Origin: Actinomycetota bacterium
GTDB lineage: Bacteria; Actinomycetota; Actinomycetes; S36-B12
Reading direction: 5' to 3'
Length of the DNA: 11,591 nt
NCBI GenBank assembly: GCA_016870425.1
Contig: VGBQ01000066.1
Coordinates: 1 to 11,591 of the forward strand
Shown here: in pieces, positions 1 through 5,825 of the stretch
How positions within the stretch are numbered: position 1 is the first letter of the stretch
Layout: the number at the start of each line of letters is the position of its first letter
Position numbers and translations under genes: made by a program
Notes under the pieces: generated by a model
Database searches by the model: none
Seen by the model: only the letters and a program-made list of their open reading frames with translations
Told to the model about the DNA's origin: nothing

Positions 1-4
1 ACTC

Positions 5-77
5 GGGGGGGGCGATGGGCGGGGGGCGATGCACGCGGGGGGGCGATGGGCGGGGGGCGATGGGCGCGGACGGGGGC
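5..77. repeat. G-rich imperfect tandem repeat
   Basis: This stretch is built of units beginning CGATG followed by runs of five to eight G. CGATGGGCGGGGGG occurs at 13-26 and again at 44-57, 31 bases apart, with degenerate copies at 27-43 and 58-76. At least five G-runs lie on the plus strand, so G-quadruplex formation is possible. No promoter, coding frame or RNA gene is recognisable here. The short open frames through it have no ribosome-binding site and read only low-complexity Gly/Arg-rich protein. The tract could be a locally expanded intergenic repeat, or partly an assembly artefact at a contig end. Confidence 0.6.
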
Positions 78-107
78 TAGCCTCACGCTCACCCGCCCGC
101 GCCACCA

Positions 108-158
108 CGAACTTTGGGCGGATAGTGCCCATAGACGGCCGTATCCGCCCAAAGTTCG
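108..158 (-). terminator. Long inverted repeat after fprA-like gene; likely terminator
   Basis: Two perfect 17-base arms, at 108-124 (CGAACTTTGGGCGGATA) and 142-158, are inverted around a 17-base loop. The element begins 44 bases beyond the stop codon of the leftward reductase gene, where the nine-gene leftward run ends. No T-tract follows on either strand, which is common for stem-loop terminators in high-G+C actinobacteria. The long loop and very exact arms also fit an operator pair or a dispersed palindromic element, so the terminator role is an inference from position. Confidence 0.45.
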
Positions 159-202
159 CGACCGGCACGGCCGAGGCGCCATCCCCAGCGATGTGCGCAG
201 AC

Positions 203-1564
203 CTACTGGCCGGCGTCGGCTGCGGCCAGTAGCCCGTCACGCTGGTGGATCGTCGTCCGATCACGTCCGCGCGAGGCCCCCAGGGCCCGCTCGGCCGCAT
301 CGATCCGCCTCCACCCGTCTGTCGGCACGACGGTGCGCCCAGCCAGCGCTTCGTCAACCGCTTCGGGGGCCGGCCTGGCCGCGCTCCAGGCGGTCGGATC
401 GGCGTAATCCGCCAGCAGGCAGTTGATGGTCTGGACGGCATCCTTCTTGTTGGTCCCGATGATCCCGGTCGGCCCGCGCTTGATCCAGCCGGCGACGTAG
501 AGCCCGGGCACCACCGACTCCCCCTCGACCACGCGGCCCTCACGATTGGGGATCACGCTGCGCCGCTCGTCGAAGGGCACACCCTCAAGCGCCGTGCCGC
601 GATAGCCGACACTGCGGATCACGGCATCGACCGGGATCACGTGTGTCTGACCCGTGCCGCTGGCCTGACCCGAGCCGTCGAGGACCGTGGTCTCGACGAC
701 CAGCCCCTCGACGCGGTCCGTGCCGAGGATCTCCACGGGACGACAGCGGAAGTGCAGGTGGATGTGCCGGCCGCGGTCATCCTCCGGGCGTGCAGCCCAC
801 TCCTCGACGACCTTCACATTGCGCGCCACGGCCTTGTCCTCGGCGATAGCCGCTTGGCTGGCGGTGTCGTCGACCGCGGCGCCCTCGGCAACCAGCACCC
901 CGGTCTCCTCCAGCTCCCCTAGCTCGCGCAGCTCTTTGGTCGTCCAGGTCGCCTGGGCCGGTCCTCGGCGTCCGACCAGATGGACATCACGAACGCGCGA
1001 CCCGCGCAGGGCTGCGAAGACGTGCTCGGGCATGTCGGTGTGCTCGATCTCCCCGGGGGCCTTGGACAGCACGCGGGTGACGTCGACAGCGACATTGCCC
1101 ACGCCGATCACCGCCACGCTCGAGGACGTCGCGAGGAAGTCGACGAAGGCATCGGTGGGCGTGTCGGGGTGACCGGTGTACCAGTTGACGAAGTCGGTTG
1201 CGGCGATGCTCCCCGCGAGGTTCTCACCTGGAATCCCCAGCGCGCGATCCCGCGAGGCGCCGTAGGTCAGCACGATGGCGTCGTAGAACTCACGAAGCTG
1301 TCCGAGCGTGAGGTCGACACCGACCTCGACATTGCCCACGAACCTCACTGCGGGATGGTCGAGGACCCGATCGAGCGTGTCGCGCACGGAGCGAATGCTG
1401 AGGTGGTCGGGGGCGACTCCGTAGCGCACCAGCCCAAACGGACTGGGAAGCCGGTCAATGATGTCGACAGAGACGGGGATGTCCTCCTGGCCGACGAGCG
1501 CGTCTGCGGCGTACATCCCCGAGGGACCGGAGCCCACCACAGCCACGCGCAGGGGTCGGGACAT
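203..1564 (-). CDS. fprA: FprA-like ferredoxin-NADP+ reductase (adrenodoxin reductase type)
   Basis: This 453-residue cytoplasmic flavoprotein should pass electrons from NADPH through FAD to a small iron-sulfur carrier. The FAD-binding GSGPSG loop is at residues 11-16. The NADP-binding Rossmann motif GVGNVAVDV is near 154-162, followed by LVGRRGPAQA near 197-206, whose paired arginines fit contact with the NADP 2'-phosphate. Near the C-terminus is GWIKRGPTGIIGTN, a hallmark of the FprA/adrenodoxin reductase family. The length matches mycobacterial FprA (about 456 aa). The ATG at 1564 has a strong GAGGAGGAG ribosome site just upstream, close to the stop of the HAD gene, so the two are probably co-transcribed. 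The likely role is to supply the Rieske oxygenase. Phthalate-type oxygenases usually use a different reductase carrying its own plant-type [2Fe-2S] domain, and no ferredoxin gene is recognisable in the window. Confidence 0.9.
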   Translation of the reverse strand: MSRPLRVAVVGSGPSGMYAADALVGQEDIPVSVDIIDRLPSPFGLVRYGVAPDHLSIRSVRDTLDRVLDHPAVRFVGNVEVGVDLTLGQLREFYDAIVLTYGASRDRALGIPGENLAGSIAATDFVNWYTGHPDTPTDAFVDFLATSSSVAVIGVGNVAVDVTRVLSKAPGEIEHTDMPEHVFAALRGSRVRDVHLVGRRGPAQATWTTKELRELGELEETGVLVAEGAAVDDTASQAAIAEDKAVARNVKVVEEWAARPEDDRGRHIHLHFRCRPVEILGTDRVEGLVVETTVLDGSGQASGTGQTHVIPVDAVIRSVGYRGTALEGVPFDERRSVIPNREGRVVEGESVVPGLYVAGWIKRGPTGIIGTNKKDAVQTINCLLADYADPTAWSAARPAPEAVDEALAGRTVVPTDGWRRIDAAERALGASRGRDRTTIHQRDGLLAAADAGQ

Positions 1565-1573
1565 GTCTCCTCC

Positions 1574-2215
1574 TCAGCCCAGGCCCAGCATGTCGCGCGC
1601 CCGCGCGAATCCTGACCCTGGATCCACCGGATCCAGGTGCACGCTACGCATGCCGACGGCCTCTGCACCAGCGAGATTGCCGGGCTGGTCGTCGATGAAC
1701 ACGCACTCGGACGGGTCCACCCCCATGCGCTCCGCCATGAGCGTGTAGGCCCGAGGATCAGGCTTGAGGACGCCGTCGGTGCGTCCGTCGACCATGTAGT
1801 CGAATTCGCGGAGGATCGTCATGCGGTCGAGCCACTGCCGATCATGGAACGCCGTGAGGTCGTTGGTGAGGATCCCCACCGGGATCCCGGCCGCCTTGGC
1901 ATCGGCGATGAGGTCGCGTGCTGCCGGACGGACGAGTTCCTCCTCGGTGCCGGAGTACAGGTGCGCCATGAAGGCCGGCATCGCCGCAGGCTCCCCGCTC
2001 AACTCGTGGAACTCCGCGCACCGACGGGCCCAGTATTCCCGCTCGTTCATGCCTCCGGCCTGGAAGGTGCGCCAGTCGTCGTCCGATTCAGGATCGAAGG
2101 GACCTGTCCACGCGAGCGTCCCCGGAGGCAGCCCCAGGGATCTCTCGCCGACAGCGCGCAGCTCGAAGGGGGTCAGGAGGACCGGACCTCCGAAGTCGAA
2201 GACGAGCGCGGTCAT
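1574..2215 (-). CDS. HAD-superfamily hydrolase (subfamily IA-like)
   Basis: A 213-residue haloacid-dehalogenase-superfamily enzyme. Motif I is VFDFGGPVL with nucleophile Asp7. Motif II is ILTND (Thr117/Asn118), motif III is Lys151 in GVLKPDP, and motif IV is FIDD (Asp175/Asp176). The second aspartate of the usual DxD motif is glycine (DFG), as in YihX-type sugar phosphatases, so phosphatase activity is possible but not assured. An alpha-helical cap of about 90 residues follows motif I. The start at ATG 2215 places motif I at the N-terminus as in relatives; an upstream extension of the frame is not HAD-like. That ATG has no adjacent ribosome site (see the 2223-2260 element). The context suggests a hydrolase acting on a pathway phosphate ester or a side product; the substrate cannot be told from sequence. 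Confidence 0.85.
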   Translation of the reverse strand: MTALVFDFGGPVLLTPFELRAVGERSLGLPPGTLAWTGPFDPESDDDWRTFQAGGMNEREYWARRCAEFHELSGEPAAMPAFMAHLYSGTEEELVRPAARDLIADAKAAGIPVGILTNDLTAFHDRQWLDRMTILREFDYMVDGRTDGVLKPDPRAYTLMAERMGVDPSECVFIDDQPGNLAGAEAVGMRSVHLDPVDPGSGFARARDMLGLG

Positions 2216-2260
2216 GGCAGGGACTGAGAGATGGTGCTCATCTCTCAGTGCTCCTCCTCC
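2212..2260 (-). promoter_or_regulatory. Stem-loop between a Shine-Dalgarno run and the HAD start
   Basis: On the minus strand the purine run GGAGGAGGAG (2260-2251) is followed by a perfect 11-bp stem, arms at 2249-2239 and 2233-2223, with a 5-base loop (AGCAC). Seven bases then lead to the HAD ATG at 2215. Linear distance from purine run to ATG is 35 bases, too far for normal initiation; with the stem folded it is about 8. The stop codon of the upstream zinc-ribbon-like gene lies inside the stem. The same RNA also offers a 9-codon mini-ORF (2241-2212, MSTISQSLP) with good spacing to the purine run, whose TGA overlaps the HAD ATG. Either arrangement would couple HAD translation to this leader. 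The purines also encode the Glu-Glu-Glu of the upstream protein. Confidence 0.5.
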
Positions 2261-2538
2261 GTGATCGTGACCATGTCGTAGCGCACGACGTCCCCGAACC
2301 AGCCACACTCACCGCACCACGTCATGAAGACGCGCTGGTCACCCATCCAGTACTCCGTCGAGATGCCCCCGTGGACCTCGATGCTCGCGGCGCACATCGG
2401 GCAGAACTTCGGCCGATCGAGGAGATGTCGCTCGGCATCGGGAGCAAACCACGCCCCGGGCGGTGGAAGGCGATGCGGGTCAGGGGGGAGTTCGCTCAAG
2501 GCGACTTTCGCCCGATCATCCGCGGCGTCATCAGGCAC
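2245..2538 (-). CDS. Small four-cysteine (CxxC...CxxC) protein, zinc-ribbon or rubredoxin-like
   Basis: A 97-residue protein I do not recognise as a named family. It has CPMC at residues 46-49 and CGEC at 75-78, separated by 25 residues, which is enough to bind one Zn or Fe ion. The N-terminal third is Asp/Pro-rich and the C-terminus is acidic (EEEH). There is no signal peptide or membrane segment. I chose GTG 2538 because it overlaps the Rieske-gene stop by 8 bases (typical coupling) and has AAGG 9 bases upstream; ATG codons at 2580 and 2574 would give longer overlaps. It sits between a Rieske oxygenase and its presumed reductase, so an accessory or electron-carrier role is possible. The rubredoxin consensus outside the cysteines is not visible, so a structural zinc ribbon remains the simpler reading. 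Confidence 0.7.
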   Translation of the reverse strand: MPDDAADDRAKVALSELPPDPHRLPPPGAWFAPDAERHLLDRPKFCPMCAASIEVHGGISTEYWMGDQRVFMTWCGECGWFGDVVRYDMVTITEEEH

Positions 2539-3793
2539 CCGCGCCAGCCTTGCTCTCACGGCGCGCCCAAGCATCGGCATGCAGGTCAAGCAGCCCCTGC
2601 TTCTGCGGGCTATAGCGCATGGAGCCCATCGTGATGAAGGCCTCCGCGAACTCGCGCTCCGCCCCGAACTTATCCCGCTCGCAGGGCAGCGGGATGATGT
2701 CGTGCGGCTCACGCACGGTGCCGATGGGGTCCTCGTCATTGGCCACGCGCTTCATGTTCTCCTTGAACATCTTGCGCAGCATCGCGACGCCCGCATCCGA
2801 GCGGCCTAGGTGCTCCTGGGTGCGGTCCGTCACCGGTCCCTGGCTCACCCAGGCCATGATGTCCTGGCCCTCGATGTAGTCGGTGATGAAGCGGCCTTGG
2901 TCGTCGCGCCAGAAGTACTCGTAGAAGACCGGCCGGTCCTGCGGCTCCCACTGCCCGCCGTCCGGCGCGTGATTGGAGTAGAACAACTTCCACGTGGTCG
3001 TGTCGTCGACGGGCACGCGAATCTGCATCTGGTCGATGCCCGCGCCGCCCACACGCATGTAGAAGGGGAAGACAAGAGGGTGTCCGACCTTCCAGTCGTC
3101 ATTCTCCTCGGACCCGCCCTCGAGGACGCGGCGCTTGAGGATTCCCCATTCCATCTCCTCGAAGCCCGTTCGCAGGTGCTTCTTCTGGAAGGCCTTGGGG
3201 GCGTCGAAACCCTGGGTCTCGCCCATGAAGTTGAAGTAGTAGCCGTGCAGCCACTCCACGTGGTGGGGGTCGACGGAGTTCTCCATGATCTGCAGCCAGT
3301 TGCAGGGCAGGGTGGCGTAGCCGCAGTCCTTGATCCCGTCCATGACAAAGACGTCGAAGCGGGGGAGTTCGGGTGCCGGATCGGGGCCGACATACACCCA
3401 GACCATCCCGCCCATGACCTGGGCCTTGCCGGCCTTCTGCTTCACGCGATCGCGGAAGTTCTGGTTGTCCGCCTCGGCGGGCTGCTCGAGGCAATTGCCG
3501 TCGAAATCCCACTTCCAGCCGTGGTAGCCACAGCGGATGCCATCCTCGTGCACGACACCGTAGGTGAGCGACGCGCTGCGGTGCGGGCAGTGCTCGGCGA
3601 CGATGCCGTACCTGCCGGACTTGGGAGTCTTGAAGAGGGTCCAGTCCTCGCTGAGCAACCGCACCGTCTTCGTCGGCACGGAGTCGAAGTCCTGCTCGAA
3701 GGCAATGGGGTACCAGTAGCGGCGCAGCAACTCCCCCATTGGGGTGCCGGGTCCGACCTTGGTGAGTTCTTCATTCTGCTCGACGGTCAGCAT
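2531..3793 (-). CDS. Rieske non-heme iron aromatic oxygenase, large subunit (phthalate/vanillate type)
   Basis: A 420-residue cytoplasmic oxygenase that should hydroxylate or O-dealkylate an aromatic substrate using O2 and two electrons. The N-terminal Rieske [2Fe-2S] domain has Cys69-x-His71 and Cys88-x2-His91. The catalytic domain has the mononuclear iron motif ENSVDPHHVEWLH, giving His178 and His183, with bridging Asp175 typical of the family. Asp311 in GQDIMAWVSQG is the likely third ligand; that stretch and the following TDRTQEHLGRSDAG are typical of phthalate 4,5-dioxygenase/LigXa-like alpha-only oxygenases. No small beta subunit is present, consistent with this class. The ATG at 3793 has GGAAGGA upstream. 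A stem-loop pair separates it from the phosphotransferase gene, so it may have its own promoter or a different expression level. In this cluster its substrate may be an aryl phosphate or the free phenol; sequence alone cannot decide. Confidence 0.92.
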   Translation of the reverse strand: MLTVEQNEELTKVGPGTPMGELLRRYWYPIAFEQDFDSVPTKTVRLLSEDWTLFKTPKSGRYGIVAEHCPHRSASLTYGVVHEDGIRCGYHGWKWDFDGNCLEQPAEADNQNFRDRVKQKAGKAQVMGGMVWVYVGPDPAPELPRFDVFVMDGIKDCGYATLPCNWLQIMENSVDPHHVEWLHGYYFNFMGETQGFDAPKAFQKKHLRTGFEEMEWGILKRRVLEGGSEENDDWKVGHPLVFPFYMRVGGAGIDQMQIRVPVDDTTTWKLFYSNHAPDGGQWEPQDRPVFYEYFWRDDQGRFITDYIEGQDIMAWVSQGPVTDRTQEHLGRSDAGVAMLRKMFKENMKRVANDEDPIGTVREPHDIIPLPCERDKFGAEREFAEAFITMGSMRYSPQKQGLLDLHADAWARRESKAGAGA

Positions 3794-3823
3794 GAGCGGT
3801 CCTTCCAGGTGTCCGGTGATTCG

Positions 3824-3829
3824 ACGTTA
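3824..3829 (-). promoter_or_regulatory. Possible -10 element for the Rieske gene
   Basis: In the 147-base gap between the phosphotransferase and Rieske genes, the minus strand reads TAACGT, which fits the TAnnnT pattern of actinobacterial -10 boxes. It would place a transcript start about 24 bases before the Rieske ATG, leaving room for the GGAAGGA ribosome site. No convincing -35 is seen at 17 bases upstream (CTAGCG). The main support is the pair of stem-loops just upstream, which would otherwise reduce expression of the distal genes. Confidence 0.25.
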
Positions 3830-3867
3830 CCGGTTCGTGCGGTTGACGCTAGGGATTCGCCGGCCAT

Positions 3868-3893
3868 GCGGGGAGGTGAGCGTCCCTCCCCGC
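3868..3893 (-). terminator. Second stem-loop in the phosphotransferase-Rieske gap
   Basis: A perfect 9-bp stem (GCGGGGAGG at 3868-3876, its complement at 3885-3893) encloses an 8-base loop. On the minus strand it lies 9 bases beyond the 3903-3934 hairpin. The two stems share a GGGGAGGGAC-like core. Tandem hairpins without T-tracts are a plausible actinobacterial terminator or attenuator arrangement. Confidence 0.5.
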
Positions 3894-3902
3894 GGGACCG
3901 GT

Positions 3903-3934
3903 CTCCGGGAGGGGACCAAGGTCCCCTCCCGGAG
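3903..3934 (-). terminator. Strong 15-bp stem-loop after the phosphohistidine subunit gene
   Basis: The arms CTCCGGGAGGGGACC (3903-3917) and 3920-3934 are perfectly complementary, with AA between them. It is a very GC-rich hairpin starting 6 bases after the TGA of the phosphotransferase subunit gene (3943-3941). No T-run follows on the minus strand. It could terminate transcription, attenuate it, or protect the upstream messenger from 3' decay, so that the enzymes before it are made in larger amounts than the Rieske segment. Confidence 0.65.
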
Positions 3935-3940
3935 CGGTAC

Positions 3941-5752
3941 TCAGTCCAGCACCGTGACGACGCCGTTGTTGCCGTCGACGCGGATGCGCTGTCCCGTCTT
4001 GATGTTGGTCGTGGCGAAGCCCGTGCCGGTCACGGCGGGCAGGCCATACTCTCGGCAGACGATGGCCGCGTGGCTCATCATGCCGCCGGTGTCGGTGACC
4101 GTCGCCTGGATCTTGCCGAAGATCGGCGCCCACGACGGCGCCGTGAGCGGCGCCACCAGGATCTCGCCCTGCTGGATCTCGCCGATCTGATCCGGCGAGA
4201 AGATCACGCGGGCAAGACCTTCGACCAGTCCGGGCGACGCGGCCATGCCGCGCAACTCGCCTTCCTTGGCGTCGCCGCCACCCAGCCAGGCGCTCACGCT
4301 GTCCGAGGTGATGCCCCACAGCATGACGGTGAAGGGCTCCGTAATCACCTCGGGCGGGGCGCCCAGTGCGGGCACGGGCTTCCAGGTGGCCAGCGCCTTG
4401 CAGATGCCCTTGCGCTTGTCGATGATGCCGGGCCAGCGTCCGGGTCCAGCGGGCGGCTCCGGCGTCGCCCAGGAGACGTAGTAGTCCCACAGCGCATCCT
4501 CGACCTCGGTCCGCTTGAGGTAGAAGATGTCGTTGGGCTCGCTCCAGAAGCCCTCCTTGACGAAGACCTCACCGAGCTGGCGCATCTTGCGCCAGATGAC
4601 CGAGTGGCTCCAGTGCTCGACGTAGAAGTTGTGGTTCTCCACGTAGGGGAAGACGACGCGCGCCAGCCCGAGCTTGCCCTGGAAGGCCTCACGGTCCTCG
4701 TCCGTCGCGAGCAGTTCGGCGTACTCATTGACCACGCGGTCGCGCTCGGCCCGGATCGCCTCCATCGGACGAGCGAGATCCTCGCCCGACTGGAGCTTGA
4801 CGATGTAGTCGTTGATGAAGTCGAAGGGGATCTCGACATTCTCAATCCAGATCTTGTCGGAGTGGTAGAAGCCCGACCCGGTGGAGAAGTTGAACCACGG
4901 CTCCGCCGACTCCTGGAAGGACGCGATCCACGCACGGCCGGCGTCGGACCCCTTGAGGATCTCGCAGGTCTGCTCGACGTCGCCGACGGCGAATGCCTCC
5001 GCCACGCCCGACTCCAAGGCCACTCGCGCGAGGCGCTTGAGCTCCTCGTCGGGGCGGAAGAGGTCAACCTCCACACCCGCCACCATCTTGGCGATGGCGA
5101 GGTCGGGGATGCCGGGGAAGGCCTGCTTGCAGAAGCCGAAGAAGTCCAGGTACGCCGCGTAGCCGAGGTTGAGGAACTCGAAGTGGTAGTTCCACAGCTT
5201 CAGCGCAAGATCGAGAAGCGTGCGGTAGTTCTCCTGGATCTGGTAGCCCGAGCCCAGCCCGGCGCCGGACTTCACGACACCATCGGCATCCTCGATCTCG
5301 GGCAGCGGCTCGAAGTTAACGCTCTCGAGTTCCTTGACCAGGTCGCGAATCTTGACCATCCACTTGTCGTAGAGGTCATTCCAGTTCATGAAGTAGAAGC
5401 CGGCGCGATCCATGAAGTTCTCCACGCGCGCCTCGATCGTGGCGGGATCCGCGGGCACCGGCGTGAGGTAGCCGTAGCCGTTGAGGATGCGGAAGGCGAT
5501 GCCGTTGGCCGGGGGCACCTGCAGGTGGCGCGTGTTGTACTGCGACAGCGACGCGATGGCGAACTCGTAGAAGGTGGCATCCCAGGGGGTGAGCACCTTG
5601 GGCCAGTGCACGCCGTCCTGGAACCAGAAGATCGAATCCTCGAACTCGCGTCGCGCCTCGCTGAAGAGCGAGGAGTAGACGTACATGTCTTGCCAACCCT
5701 CGGCGCCCGCAGGCGTCTCGATGTCGAACGGGCTGGGGAACCGGTCGGCCAT
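3941..5752 (-). CDS. PEP-synthase-like aryl phosphotransferase, phosphohistidine subunit (phenylphosphate synthase alpha / CreH-CreI type)
   Basis: A 603-residue protein whose C-terminal ~80 residues form the PEP-utilising-enzyme swivelling domain. Its TDTGGMMSHAAIVCREYG motif carries the phosphorylatable His561. The N-terminal ~500 residues are not the PEP-binding TIM barrel of PEP synthase but a large domain rich in aromatic residues, expected to bind the phenol. Length and His position fit the ~70-kDa subunit of phenylphosphate synthase from anaerobic phenol degraders, where the active His is reported near residue 569 (from memory). With the ATP-grasp partner encoded just upstream it should transfer phosphate from ATP via His561 to a phenolic hydroxyl, giving an aryl phosphate, AMP and Pi. 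The ATG at 5752 has AGAGGAAG upstream. A 73-base gap separates it from the partner gene. No third (gamma) subunit is visible in the window. The exact phenol is unknown. Confidence 0.8.
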   Translation of the reverse strand: MADRFPSPFDIETPAGAEGWQDMYVYSSLFSEARREFEDSIFWFQDGVHWPKVLTPWDATFYEFAIASLSQYNTRHLQVPPANGIAFRILNGYGYLTPVPADPATIEARVENFMDRAGFYFMNWNDLYDKWMVKIRDLVKELESVNFEPLPEIEDADGVVKSGAGLGSGYQIQENYRTLLDLALKLWNYHFEFLNLGYAAYLDFFGFCKQAFPGIPDLAIAKMVAGVEVDLFRPDEELKRLARVALESGVAEAFAVGDVEQTCEILKGSDAGRAWIASFQESAEPWFNFSTGSGFYHSDKIWIENVEIPFDFINDYIVKLQSGEDLARPMEAIRAERDRVVNEYAELLATDEDREAFQGKLGLARVVFPYVENHNFYVEHWSHSVIWRKMRQLGEVFVKEGFWSEPNDIFYLKRTEVEDALWDYYVSWATPEPPAGPGRWPGIIDKRKGICKALATWKPVPALGAPPEVITEPFTVMLWGITSDSVSAWLGGGDAKEGELRGMAASPGLVEGLARVIFSPDQIGEIQQGEILVAPLTAPSWAPIFGKIQATVTDTGGMMSHAAIVCREYGLPAVTGTGFATTNIKTGQRIRVDGNNGVVTVLD

Positions 5753-5771
5753 CTGTGCTTCCTCTCGTGTG

Positions 5772-5792
5772 TTCGTGTCCGGGGATCACGAA
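5772..5792 (-). other. Small hairpin between the two phosphotransferase subunit genes
   Basis: TTCGTG (5772-5777) and CACGAA (5787-5792) form a 6-bp stem with a 9-base loop inside the 73-base gap, the only gap inside the otherwise tightly packed block from 9833 to 5826. No T-tract or convincing promoter accompanies it. It may be a messenger processing or stability element balancing subunit amounts, or chance. Confidence 0.3.
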
Positions 5793-5825
5793 TCGTGGGC
5801 GATATCTGCGTGGTGCGATCTTGCT

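Noticed and set aside
5..77. CRISPR-like or tRNA-like element at the left edge
   Set aside because: Units are too short and uneven, without distinct spacers, and no cloverleaf is visible.
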